A stretch of DNA of 64,000 bases from Catonia carolina (Eukaryota > Arthropoda > Insecta > Hemiptera > Achilidae): assembly GCA_035578175.1 (NCBI GenBank), contig JAQMRL010000010.1, positions 32,852,784-32,916,783 of the forward strand, written 5' to 3'. Under the pieces are notes generated by a model, which had not been told where the DNA came from, made no database searches, and saw only the letters and a program-made list of their open reading frames with translations. How positions within the stretch are numbered: position 1 is the first letter of the stretch; each line of letters begins with the position of its first letter. Shown piece after piece: positions 11,301 through 21,604 of the stretch. Both the position numbers and the translations under genes were made by a program.

Positions 11301-12280
11301 TCTGGTGTGAAACACTCACACGACTTTCTCTTCCCAATGCAAATAATTAACAATATAATCTAACATCAGTAATAAAACATAAGAAATAAACAAAAAACTA
11401 ACCTCAAAAAAAATTGTTTAATCATGAGTGAAAGACGTAAAGTGAAAATCAACCTCAGTTTAGCTTAAAACGGAAAATCGCTCTTTCACGCTAAAATAGG
11501 CTCTTTAATTTACTATAAATTTGATTATATATACTTTTATATACTTGATACTTATATACTTATATTTATATAATAGTATTTAGTATTTATATACTTATAC
11601 TTATATAAGTTACTTGATTATATATACTTTTATCGTAAAATGCATACTAAGGCCGAAATCTTAAAAAAATCGATTGTTCACAAGTTTTTTGTGAGAAAAA
11701 CCGAAAATCGCTAATTACCGCAAAACTAAGCGTTATACAAAAAATGTTTGAAATAAAAATTGTAGGATTTTAAATTGTCAGCAACTTTTATTACATAAAT
11801 GTTTGCGCTAAAATGCATATTAAAGCTGCAATCTTAAAAACCAATTATTTTTACGTGAAATCAGCCTTACCAAGAATTTCAGCAAACATGGCGCCTACCT
11901 TATCTTGAAGAGCATAAAAAATTTAGCAAACCAGGTGATTTTTAAAAAAATCGTAGGACCCGTTTTTAAGAAAATCGCAAAAAAGTTAAAAATTACACGA
12001 ATAAGCTACTACTTCCGGTTAACCGATTTTGGTGAAAATGTTCGTGTCGGGTTTTCTAGTGGTATCTAACTTAAGTTTCAAGTTCGTTCGATGTTCCGTT
12101 CTTGAGATATTCTGTTCACACACACACACACAGACAACGACCAATCGCAAAAAAACATGTTGTCTGGGTTCAGGGGGGGGGTCTCTGAAAACGTGTAGAT
12201 CCGGTGAAAACTCGATTTCGAAAAGTCGAAATGAAAACAATACTTTCCTTCTTATATATTCATATAGGCAAAGAAAGTAA
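11301..12280 (+). mobile_element. Family B element, near full length (Helentron/HINE-like)
   Basis: It starts with TCTGGTGTGAAACACTCACA, whose GTGTG...CACAC arms form a hairpin. This is followed by the subterminal repeat ACTTTCTCTTCCC. It ends with a TATATATTCATATA hairpin and the inverted partner GGCAAAGAAAGT in an A-rich context. Both subterminal repeats are slightly mutated here. An internal CACACA tract lies at 12117-12131. A tandem duplication of TATACTTATA-type sequence (11520-11640) is specific to this copy. There is no coding capacity; the frames at 12019-12294 are by-products. Confidence 0.8.
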
Positions 12281-12370
12281 AAAAATATTGTCACAATATG
12301 AACTTCGATTCTACACTACGGTATAAATCAAAAGTTTCTGAACGGTGGAAATGTTTAATGTTAAAAACAT

Positions 12371-12764
12371 GTTGTTGTTGTTTAGGTCATCAGCCGAAAA
12401 GCTGGTTTGAACCTCTACAGGTTTTACTAAGTAAAACGAGGAGTGAGGTGGTTTACTTTGCCTTCCTCACTGAGTGGAAAATTACGCTTATCAGCATGCT
12501 GGGCCCTCTGAAAAGCACATATTTTCCACTCTGCAAATGACACCTTCACTTCATTCACCACAGGGTCTGGCTGTATAATGAAATTCATTACTTTCAGAGG
12601 AGATAACTCTGATTAGTCTTTTACACCTCTACCCCTTCTGTTCTTAAATGATTCAGTCATTTAATTGGCTGACCATGTAATAAGAAACGAACTATTTATT
12701 TTAGCCCTGCAACTAACAGATTGAGTGTAAATAATTTCACACTCCACCTGTCTGTTATGGGCAG
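12371..12764 (+). mobile_element. Family A SINE-like repeat, full length
   Basis: The element runs from GTTGTTGTTGTTTAGGTC to GTTATGGGCAG. A 10-bp direct repeat TTAAAAACAT borders it (12361-12370 and 12766-12775), which supports insertion with target duplication. Near the 5' end is the hairpin CAGCC-GAAA-GGCTG, here with one stem change. The inverted words GTTTTACT/AGTAAAAC follow. No Pol III A/B box pair was found, so its promoter and origin are unknown. Confidence 0.8.
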
Positions 12765-12779
12765 ATTAAAAACATAAGA

Positions 12780-13408
12780 TTCTTAATTTAAACAATATTG
12801 TTTTGTGACTAAAATTTTGTTGGTTGTTTGTAGTATTAGTTTGAAATGCATTACAATTTCAGAGGCCTCATTTACTATAATTGTTTTTGTTTACTGTGGT
12901 GTTGAAAAGTGATTTTGGAATTGTATTTGACAAAGCTGAAAGTTCAGTTGATCATTTTATATGTCTTATAAGTAACAATTGAGAATTTTTCTTTTATTAA
13001 TTGGTTTAGTTTCAAACTCTATTTAAATTATACGTTGCAGTTGGATAAGTTTTAATTACCGTGTAATCCCGATCAAGATTCCTAGTTGCTGCCTTGATAT
13101 ATATTTTACTGTAGAATTTCTAAGCTTCTGTAAATTCTGTAGTACTTACTAAAGAAACTGTACGACTTATACAATTTTAGGTAATTATTACAAGTTTCAA
13201 ATGCGGAAATGCAATTTTATAACTTGGAGAAACTGAAGATTTTCAGGAATTTAGACGTAAAGTTAAAAAAATGTTCTAGGTGTTGATTTTTTACACACTT
13301 TCTAGTACATTTTCCTAAGCAAATAAACTTAACTACTAACCTCTGATGGTCAATGTTAGAAAATTTTGGGATTTTGCGAGCATTAACTAAATTATATTGT
13401 AACATTAT
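12780..13408. other. No recognisable feature
   Basis: AT-rich spacer with no motif-bearing frame and no repeat family seen elsewhere. Confidence 0.4.
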
Positions 13409-13409
13409 A

Positions 13410-13800
13410 CGAGGTTTGATTAAAAAATAACGGAAATTTTAGTTTTTCTTTAAAAAAAAATTTATATTCATCCATATCAATTTTGTCCCCTTCGAAGTAA
13501 TCCTCAGATACAATACACTTGTGCCAGAATTTTCCTCAATCTTGGAATAACTTCTGGAACTTACTTTTTGGTATAGCTTTCAGCTCCTGTAGTGATTCTG
13601 TTTTTATGCCATCATTGGTGGCAAAATATCGTCCAATCATGGTTTTTTGAAACGTCAAAAGCAGGTTTCGACGTCATACCCATATACTTATGTTTCGTAA
13701 CCTGTTATGACCGTTTGTAGAAATTCTGGATCATTGTTGACTTTATTCACCAATTTTTGGGCGATATCCACTCTACGTTCTTTCGTTAGAAATTAAATGT
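13410..13800 (-). mobile_element. Decayed mariner transposon fragment
   Basis: The left end is TACGAGGTTTGATTAAAAA, a typical mariner terminus. Reading minus from about 13500, the frame gives IVSEDYFEGDKIDMDEYKF, the 'GDYFEGD' tail of mariner transposases. Further upstream (about 13680-13800) it gives ERRVDIAQKLVNKVNNDPEF, then TGYET and VYGYDVET. In this family that block reads TGDETW.YxYDPET, so the first catalytic Asp is mutated to Tyr and the Trp codon is a stop. Sequence between the two blocks is deleted. Confidence 0.7.
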
Positions 13801-14009
13801 AGGCCTATTGTAATAAGGTTAATGGATGGCCGATGTGTTTGAAATTTCGTGTAAGCGCGGTCGAAACTAGTGTAAAATACGGAGAATGGGTCTTTATTAT
13901 GCCTAATATTGATCATTTATACCGTGTTGTGGATTGTTCTGTAAAGCGGGGAAAGTTTTAAAAGTGTCTCGATTGTTTGAGAAACTCATCAGACCGCACA
14001 TTTAAACAG

Positions 14010-14180
14010 TTAACGCCTTTAGTTAATTAGTTAGCTAGTTCGTTGGTTGGTCGGTCGGCCGGTTTGGTTGGTTAGTTAGCTAGCAAACTAGGTACTAACC
14101 TAGCTAGTTAGTTTAGTTAGTTAGTTAGCTAGCTAGCTAGTTAGGTTAGTTAGCTAGCTAGCTAGTTTATTTAGTTAGTA
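14010..14180. repeat. Irregular tetranucleotide repeat (TTAG/GCTA/GGTT)
   Basis: About 170 bp built from 4-bp words TTAG, TAGC, GGTT and GGTC. Because GCTAGC is self-complementary, many segments can pair with each other. It is a microsatellite with several variant units rather than a clean array. Confidence 0.85.
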
Positions 14181-14199
14181 CTTGGACTGTAAATGAAAT

Positions 14200-15710
14200 T
14201 AGTGCTGTCGGGCCGTTTCGAATTAACCAGTTCTGAAGTACGTTAATTGAAGAAAAATATGACATGGGTGATTGGGTGATCAGCTTCTACGTGCCACATT
14301 TCGTCAAATTAGTTAGCTCATTTTGTAATTGTTTTACGTAACAGAAACATATTATAGACAGTGTATTTTAAAAAAAGCTGTCCATGCGACAAAAAATAAA
14401 CAAGTATATTATTTATATTTATGTAGATTTACCACTTACTCGAAATTGATTGGAAACAAAATTTGTGTTAGGAAATCCAAAAATAATATAAAAAGTTAAT
14501 TCCGTTTTATGTTTAGACATATTTCAGTATTGTCATATTTGAATTTAATTTTAACGTAACATGGCGGTTCGCTTGCATCATTTTAAATTGCTTTTCTCGT
14601 GAAGTCAACCCATACTTAAATGGAAGAGGTTGAGGTCATGTGGTCTTACCGAACTGAACGCTGAGTAATCCATCCTAAATGAACTGGATAGGAGTTTGTT
14701 GTGTCACTTTGACACCACTGCTGCCAATCTACATTCCCCAAGTGACAGACGTATGAGTCTAGCCGTGGATCGACTGGAAGTGGGCCAGGAAGAGTGTTTC
14801 GGTTATGGAGAAGGTGGGAGGAAACCCTTTGAGACCAGACAGGGTTTCCTCCTTTAATATCTTCCATATCAACGAACTGTACCGCAATATCCTATCCGCG
14901 TTTCTCTTCGTCTTCGTCTTCTTTTCTTGTACGTTCATTTCACCTTCTCTTTCTCTCTGCTCTTGTTTTCGTATCTTCCTTCATTCACCACACCGAATGT
15001 CTTATGTAAATTTGAAATCCTCTTTCACCTAAACACGTCTAATCTTTCCATATTACTTTCGTTACATTCAACGTTTTTGTTGACTGCACTTTATTACGTA
15101 CAATATATTTAACTTTTGCTTTATTTACGGAAAACCAAATGATGTTTACTAACTTTAGCCAATTTTTATGTAATACATTAGAATGTATTTTGACACAGTG
15201 CCAAAATATAATTATTTCAGTAAGAAGTTAAGTTATACAAAACTGTTAAGTAGGTGATTACGTAACTGACCGTGTATATAGGGCCTACAAAATTCAAAAT
15301 TAAGGGTTCTCATTATATTTTTACTTATCTAGTTTATTTCTTAAAGGTTTATAATTCTGTTATGGTTTATTTTGATTTTTTTATTAACAGTTTTTAAAAT
15401 TTTGGTCAATGTAAATTTATTTTTTAAAAAGTTTTTATAAGTATAAACAATACGTTGTCTTGTAAGTGATCAGTGAAAAACAAACACTAATATTAGGACT
15501 CACTTTGAATTTTTTTACATATATTATGTTGTTATAGATTTTTATTATATGCATTTTATAGGTGTATTGTTTTTCATGTTTTTCTTTTATTCCTTGTGGT
15601 GAAATAAAAAATAGTCCTTTCTTGCCACGGAGACGCATATTTTTCCCTAAATTTGTACCGTAGTATATAAAAATGTATTCTATTTTACGTGGCGATAAAC
15701 TTTGTCTAAT
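14200..15710. other. No gene recognised; one perfect inverted repeat
   Basis: The interval is AT-rich apart from a more balanced patch at about 14620-14860. That patch contains a perfect 12-bp inverted repeat, GGAGGAAACCCT (14817-14828) and its complement (14841-14852), with a 12-nt loop. The frames at 14646-15112 have no motif and look like chance. Confidence 0.4.
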
Positions 15711-15715
15711 TAACT

Positions 15716-16058
15716 GTTTTGTTTAGGTCATTAGCCGAAAGGCTGGTTTGATTCTGTAGAGGTTTTACTAAGTAAAACGAGAAGTGTAGTAGTTTCCTCA
15801 CTAAGTGGAAAAGAACGCTTATTAGCATGCCGGGGCCTCTGAAATGCACCTATTTTCTACTCTACAAAATGGCACCTTCACTTCATTCACCACAGGGTCT
15901 GGCTGTATAATGAAATGTATTACTTTCAGAGGAGATAACTCTGATTATTGTCTTTTACACCTCTACCTCTTCTGCTCTTGAATGATTCAGTCATATTTGG
16001 CTGACCAAGTGATAAGAAACAGAGCTATTTATTTTAGCCCTGCAATAAACAGATTGAG
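15716..16058 (+). mobile_element. Family A repeat, 3' truncated
   Basis: It matches the full-length copy at 12.37 kb from TTTAGGTCATTAGCCGAAAG to AACAGATTGAG, then stops. The last ~30 bp, including GGGCAG, are missing. A SINE E fragment begins a few bases downstream, so the 3' end may have been lost when that element inserted or recombined. Confidence 0.75.
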
Positions 16059-16065
16059 CAAATGA

Positions 16066-16190
16066 ACTAGTGTACTTCCCCGGTTCTATTCCCGATCAGG
16101 TGTGGCATTTTTTATCACTCATTTTCATTTGTCGTCCTTCTCAAATTATCTACTTTAGTAGTAATTGCAGAATAGTCGGACGTAAAACAA
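16066..16190 (+). mobile_element. SINE E copy, 5' truncated
   Basis: It starts close to a degenerate B box (CCCGGTTCTATTCCCGATCA) and continues with the E tail GGTGTGGCATTTTTTATC, ending near CAGAATAGTCGGACGTAAAAC. Apart from a few substitutions the 3' part matches the 60.95-kb copy. Confidence 0.65.
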
Positions 16191-16199
16191 CCTATTGTC

Positions 16200-17040
16200 A
16201 TACCGTGTTTTATTGAATTTCATCATACGTAATGGTTAACTTACGTGAGCTATTTTTGAACCAAGAGTATTTGGTACGTCGTATCTGTCTGGACATCTGG
16301 AAAGGTTTAGCTAGTAGTACCTAGCCAGAAATCGAACGAACCTTGACGGCATGAGCTACAGTACTGATTTCACCTATAAAACGGTGTACAATGTTAATTT
16401 TCTTAATCAATGTTTTTTTTTAATTTAACAATCAATTTTTATCTTAAAACGTTAAAATTTTACAGAGGAAAACGCAAGATTTTTTCCTAATGTTTATGAA
16501 TTCTGAAGTAGTAATGATTCTTTATACAATAACATTGGTAATAAATTTTGAAAATAATGACAATTTATTTTTTCTGTTAGTTTTTTTAATGATACAAACT
16601 GTTTGTCTTTCAGATAATATCCAAATAAATATGTTTATTCAAATTATCTTCTTATATTTTTACAGTTGCTAATTTTTTGGTCGTATTAGTGTAGTTTTTT
16701 AAACTTGATGTGCTAAACATGATTTTAAAGTGCAATTATACTCTCTAATTAGATTTGTTTCTGTGTGCACAATGTCAAGGTATAACCTTGTGAAGGTTAG
16801 AATTTACACTTCCTTGCGAAAAATGTACTGTTGTGTGTAAATTATTCTGTACTTGTACTATGTCTGTCTTTTTCTAATACTAATGTTTCTTTTTTATGAG
16901 TATGAAATTTACTATTCTTTACTGTGTTTGAAAATATGTTTTTTTTGTAAAAAATGTTTATATATGTTTATTCTTGTAGTTTATGAATAGATATTGTTTT
17001 ATGATGGGAAAATTTTTTAATTTTTTTGTTAGTTCTCTAC
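16200..17040. other. No recognisable feature
   Basis: AT-rich. The frame at 16490-16672 is a hydrophobic chance frame without a motif. Confidence 0.4.
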
Positions 17041-17056
17041 TAGTACATATTATGTT

Positions 17057-17448
17057 CTGCCCATAACAGACAGGCGGAGAGTCAAATTATTTACTCTCAA
17101 TCTGTTAGTTGGCTAAAATAAATAGTTCTGTTTCTTAATCACATTCCCAGCCAATTAAATGACTGAATCATTTAAGAACAGAAGAGGTAGAGGTGTAAAA
17201 GACACTAATCAGAGTTATCTCCACTGAAAGTAATGAATTTCATTATACAGCCAGACCCTGTGGTGAATGAAGTGAAGGTGTCATTTGCAGAGTGGAAAAT
17301 ATGTGCTTTTCAGAGGGCCGGGCATGCTGATAAGCGTATTTTTCTATTCAGTGAGGAAGGCAATGGTAAACCACCTCACTCCTCGTTTACTTAGTAAAAC
17401 CTCTACAGGTTCAAACCAGCTTTTCAGCTGATGACCTAAACAACAACA
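17057..17448 (-). mobile_element. Family A SINE-like repeat, full length
   Basis: Full-length minus-strand copy flanked by a perfect 12-bp direct repeat ACATATTATGTT (17045-17056 and 17449-17460). This is the clearest target duplication in the window and fixes both ends: GGGCAG at the 3' end and GTTGTTGTTTAGG at the 5' end. Confidence 0.85.
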
Positions 17449-17786
17449 ACATATTATGTTGTCACAATTTTTATCAGTTTTTTACCATATTTGTTATTTC
17501 ATACATCGTTCAAGTTATATTGAACTACCCAAGCATAATTTTTACCTTAAAATTTTATTTGGTTTTTTAAAATTTGACCTTGAAAAATTATTTAAAATAC
17601 TTATGATATTACTCATTGTAATTGTAGTCTTAACACTGACACACCCATGGGTATGGACCTTGCTTACCCACCACGCTAGTGTAATGATTAGCCTAGTTTT
17701 TTTTTTGCTAACAATTCTTTTAGAAAATTAAGTAAAATATTTTAAAGTGAGCTTTAATAGTTGAAAATACGTTTCTATGGAAAAAA

Positions 17787-18209
17787 TCTGGGGTGAAACA
17801 ATCACACGACTTTCTTGTGACAATCTAAATAAAGCAAATGTGATATTTATGTTTAATCATGAGTGAATAATGCAGATGAAAATCAACCTCTGGAGAACTT
17901 AAAAAATACGGAAATACGCTTATAAATTTTTAACTAAGCTCCGTAGAAAAAATTCTTAAAAAAAGTTGTTTTTTATTTTAATTTCTTGTAACGATTATTA
18001 GATCTATGTACATTCTCCGTTGTTGAGATATTTTGTAATCTCACACACCCGCACACAATCGCTAAAAAGAACCATGTTTCTTGCCTTTAGGGACCCTAGA
18101 AACGTGTACTTCCTGTGAAAACTTGATTCCGAAGAATCAACATTAGAACAATACGTTCCTTCCTTAGGAGCATGAATGTCCTATACATTCATGTAGGACA
18201 AGGGAAAAT
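17787..18209 (+). mobile_element. Family B element, internally deleted
   Basis: It starts with TCTGGGGTGAAACAATCACA and ends with CATTCATGTAGGACAAGGGA, both diverged forms of the family ends. About half of the interior is missing. It still holds the CACACCCGCACACA remnant of the microsatellite and ACATTAGAACAATACGTTCC near the right end. Confidence 0.65.
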
Positions 18210-18214
18210 GAAAA

Positions 18215-19595
18215 AAATGCTTTAAAGATTTTTTTCAAAGAATCTAATATTCCATTCTTACTACTATCTTTTTGGGCTTCCTAATACTCAACAGAAAGAA
18301 TAACACCAAACTTGGATCCTTGAAATTAATTCACTAGATAATAGAAAACAGAAACGGAAGGAATTATAAACCGCTTATGTCAACAAATTGAGTATGACAT
18401 CTTTGCGTACCGCACCAGTTGATGAATTTATAAAGATTACTTAACGGATTACAAATAATACTTTGAGGATGTAGTGAGAAAAGATTTTATTTCTTTAAAA
18501 CCCCTCATAGACAGTTGCATATTTTAAGTCTTTCTTTTAAAATTCTGGTGAGTTTTTTCAGGAAATATTTCGTAAGGAAACTTAATTAAGGAAATAAAAT
18601 AATAGATTTAGAAGAAATTACTACGTATAAAATAACTCTTAAAAAAATGTTTTATTCTGTATTTTTAGTTAAATAAAAGAAAATGAAAATATTTGTTTCT
18701 CTCGTCAGAAAATTGAAAGCGGTGTGTATTTTCTATCCATATTTTAATAACTATTCATACGAACATTGTTTTATGTTTCTTAGACATGGTTTGTTGAAAG
18801 TTTTTAACTGTTGTAAAATTAGTTTTTCTGCTGTAGTTTTATAATTGGATTTCCTTTTTTCCAATGAGAATGAATACGCAATTCTGTTCCTTTTTCGTAG
18901 CATATTTTTTGTTTAAATTTTCTTTCTGATTCAGTATGACATTAGCATTTTCCTAATTTTCGTATTTAATCTCATTGTTTGTGATTATCATCTAACATTA
19001 AGCTTTTTACGTCGAAATATAGTTTTCTCTCATAGGCACATTAGGTATATTGTAATTACCAATAAGATAAATTAAAAAAGTAATGACATCTGATAGATAT
19101 ATTACTTAACTAAATTTCAGATAGTTGTTACCTCTTGTAGCTATTTTTTTTTTCTTGTCCTTCAATCTTATTTATTTTATGTTTTTTTGTGAGACTGTAT
19201 TTTATTAGTTTTCTATTTCCGCATGTCGTAGCAACTGATGTGAAATAGAGAAAAACACAAGATTGAACAGAAGACGATATCTATTCAAGTGTGAAACGAG
19301 CTGTCGTTGATTGTGTTGTGTAAGCGAAATAGAATAAGGCGAAATGTGGCTTTGCTAAAAATAGCATGAACAAAATATATTATAAATAAAAAAATACAAC
19401 GACAGTAACATGATCTGATTACCTAAAAGTGTATTTTTTTATTTACTTAATAGCGTGACAATTAATTACATAAATGATGCGGTATAAATTATAACGGTAT
19501 AAAATTTAATAGAAAAACCACTAAAATAATTAACCATGAAAATATTATCTTTCATTTCGTGTTAAACAATAATGTGTGTGTATTTATGTGCAATA
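18215..19595. other. No recognisable feature
   Basis: About 1.4 kb of AT-rich sequence without motif-bearing frames or repeats shared with the rest of the window. Confidence 0.4.
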
Positions 19596-19597
19596 AA

Positions 19598-19630
19598 ACT
19601 ACAGACTTTAAATCTAATGAAGTCTGTAGT
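19598..19630. other. 11-bp inverted repeat
   Basis: ACTACAGACTT (19598-19608) and its perfect complement AAGTCTGTAGT (19620-19630) enclose an 11-nt loop. The stem is short for a miRNA precursor. It could be the remnant of a fold-back element or chance. Confidence 0.5.
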
Positions 19631-19785
19631 CAATTATTTCACTTGTTTTTTAGTTCTTGCTAAAAGTCAATCAGTAATTTAAGTTGAAGTGTAGGCTACA
19701 TCAATGGAATTATCCTGTGTAATAAGAAATATTTTTTATCAGTTTGGGTTATTAGCAAGAAACGATTATATTTTATAATGCTCGT

Positions 19786-20335
19786 TTAGCCACAATGGAC
19801 CACTTTAGTCAATTTGGAAGCTTTCAGTCTTTTTTTGACGTGATATTCCCTCTTGTTCTGAGCACGCTTCCATTTGGTTGCTTCTGAAAATTCCCTCTTC
19901 TTATATTCTCTTTGCTGTGTCGTAAGCCGATAGTTGTGGTCCTTGGTGACCTGTTTGTATTTGGGTGATTTTTCCATTAGATCTTCGTGAGTTAGTTCAA
20001 GTTCTTGTAAATCACTTTTGATTTCTTTGTGCCACATGTATGCGTTACCAGCGTCCGTTTTTCGTCTCATTGCTTGGTCAATTATTCTGCGCAAAAGTCT
20101 GGTGTTTGGTGTTCTTAGTATATGTCCAAAGTACGACAGTCGTTTCTTGCGCATGGCCACTGTTATTGGTTCTATGTCTCTGTAGACTTGAGCGTTAGGT
20201 AAAAGTCTGTAGTGATTGTCTACCCTCTGCTTCTTCTTTATGCAAGTTCTGAGTACGCTGCTTTCTACTTTTCTGCAGGTTTCCTTGATTCCTCCCCCGC
20301 TCCACGCTAGGGTTTCGCTGCCGTATATGATATTT
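19786..20335 (-). pseudogene. 5'-truncated LINE: endonuclease/RT C-terminal region
   Basis: Reading minus from about 20335 the frame gives IYGSETLAW, RKVESSVLRTC, YRLLPNAQVYRDIEPITVAM and RKKRLSYFGHILR, then WHKEIKSDL. This is the ordered C-terminal part of insect endonuclease/RT proteins: (L)YGSETW, RK.E...LR, NxE.Y..I.PI...+RKRRL.FGH..R, W..E...DL. The part downstream of 20160 is open for 124 codons, which suggests a relatively young copy. Polymerase and endonuclease domains are absent. The similarity ends abruptly at about 20335, as in aborted target-primed reverse transcription. Confidence 0.75.
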
Positions 20336-20369
20336 TATTATAAAAAAGATTAAAACTATAAAAGAAACT

Positions 20370-20762
20370 GTTTTTGTTTGATCATCAGCCTAAAGCCGGG
20401 TTTAAACCTTTATAGGCTTTACTAAGTAAACAGTGGAGTGAAGTGTTTTATCATTGCCTTCCTCACTGAGTAGAAAAGTAGCCTATGCTTATCAGCTTGC
20501 CGGGCCCTCAGAAAGCATCTACTTTCCACCCTGAAAATGACACTTTAACTTTATTCACCACAGGGTCTGGGTGTGTAATGAAATCTATTACTCTCAGAGG
20601 AGATAACTCTGACTAGTGTCTTTTACCTCTTCTGTTCTTAAATACTTCAGTCATTTAATTGGCTGACCATATAATAAGAAACAAAACTATATTTTATAGC
20701 CCTGGAACTAGCAGATCGAATGCAAATAATTTAGCACTCCAGCAGCCTGTTATAGGCAAAAC
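20370..20762 (+). mobile_element. Family A SINE-like repeat, full length
   Basis: The ends are diverged but recognisable (TTTGTTTGATCATCAGCC to TGTTATAGGCAA). A 7-bp direct repeat AGAAACT borders it (20363-20369 and 20763-20769). The 5' hairpin is damaged here (CAGCCTAAAGCCGG). It lies about 35 bp from the truncated 5' end of the LINE fragment. Confidence 0.75.
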
Positions 20763-20774
20763 AGAAACTAATGA

Positions 20775-21245
20775 ACGCTAAAAACAAATCAAAAGTTAGA
20801 AACGTGCGTACAATCATTTCTTTTATCAATACATCAGAGGAACATGTTATTTAATAATTTTGACTTTTTAAGGAAGTCTTAAAAAACTAAAATGCTATTG
20901 AAACATTTAAAAAGGATACAAGAAATGCGATAAACAGATTTTTTTTAAAAACCAGTGAATTTAAATGATAAATACAATTAAATTTACACAAATATCAATA
21001 ATAAAATAATATTAATTTTAATAACAATTCAAATTAAAATAAAAATTACATTAAGATTATATAGATTTGCAATAGAGAAAAAACAAAATAACGGAAAACT
21101 ATTTTACAATGTATTCTAAACAAATAAAATATCGTATAAAAAAAGTAAAAACTAACCAAAAAACTCTTATTTTAAAACTTGGAAAAATTTCTCAAATTTT
21201 AATGGTATAATGAATTTTTACAAAAAACGTTCATTAGAAATCCTA
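20775..21245. other. No recognisable feature
   Basis: Very AT-rich spacer between two family A copies. Confidence 0.4.
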
Positions 21246-21247
21246 AG

Positions 21248-21568
21248 TCCATAACAGGCAGGTGGAGTGTTTAGTTATTTGCACTCGATCTGCTAGTTCC
21301 AGGGCAACAAAAGTAGTTCTGTTTCCTATCACTTAAGTCAGCCAATTATATGATTAAAGCATTTAAGAACTTAGAGGTAGCGGTGTAAAAAACACTAGTC
21401 AGAGTTTTTTCCTCTGAGAGTAATGAATTTCATTATACAGCCAGACCTTATGGTGAATGAAGTGAAGGTGTCATTAGCAGGTTGGAAAAAGGTATTTTTT
21501 GCAGGGCCTGGCATGTTGATAAGCATACGATTTCTACTCAGTGAGGAAGGCACTTGTAAACCACCTCC
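21248..21568 (-). mobile_element. Family A repeat, 5' truncated
   Basis: It matches the family from CCATAACAGGCAGGTGGAGT to GTAAACCACCTCC, then breaks off. The missing part is the 5' end with the GNRA hairpin. At the break is a short direct duplication of CCAATTACATATTTT (about 21567-21601). Confidence 0.75.
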
Positions 21569-21604
21569 AATTACATATTTTGTGTACCAATTACATATTT
21601 TAAT

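Noticed and set aside
12019..12294. Overlapping 83- and 91-codon frames on opposite strands, with similar frames at 25260, 35042, 47236 and 56791
   Set aside because: They all fall at the same place in family B elements, include the CA/TG tract, and differ in reading frame between copies, so they are by-products of a non-coding repeat.
14646..14867. 73-codon minus-strand frame in the GC-richer patch
   Set aside because: No domain motif. The stop-free stretch follows from the local base composition and overlaps an inverted repeat.
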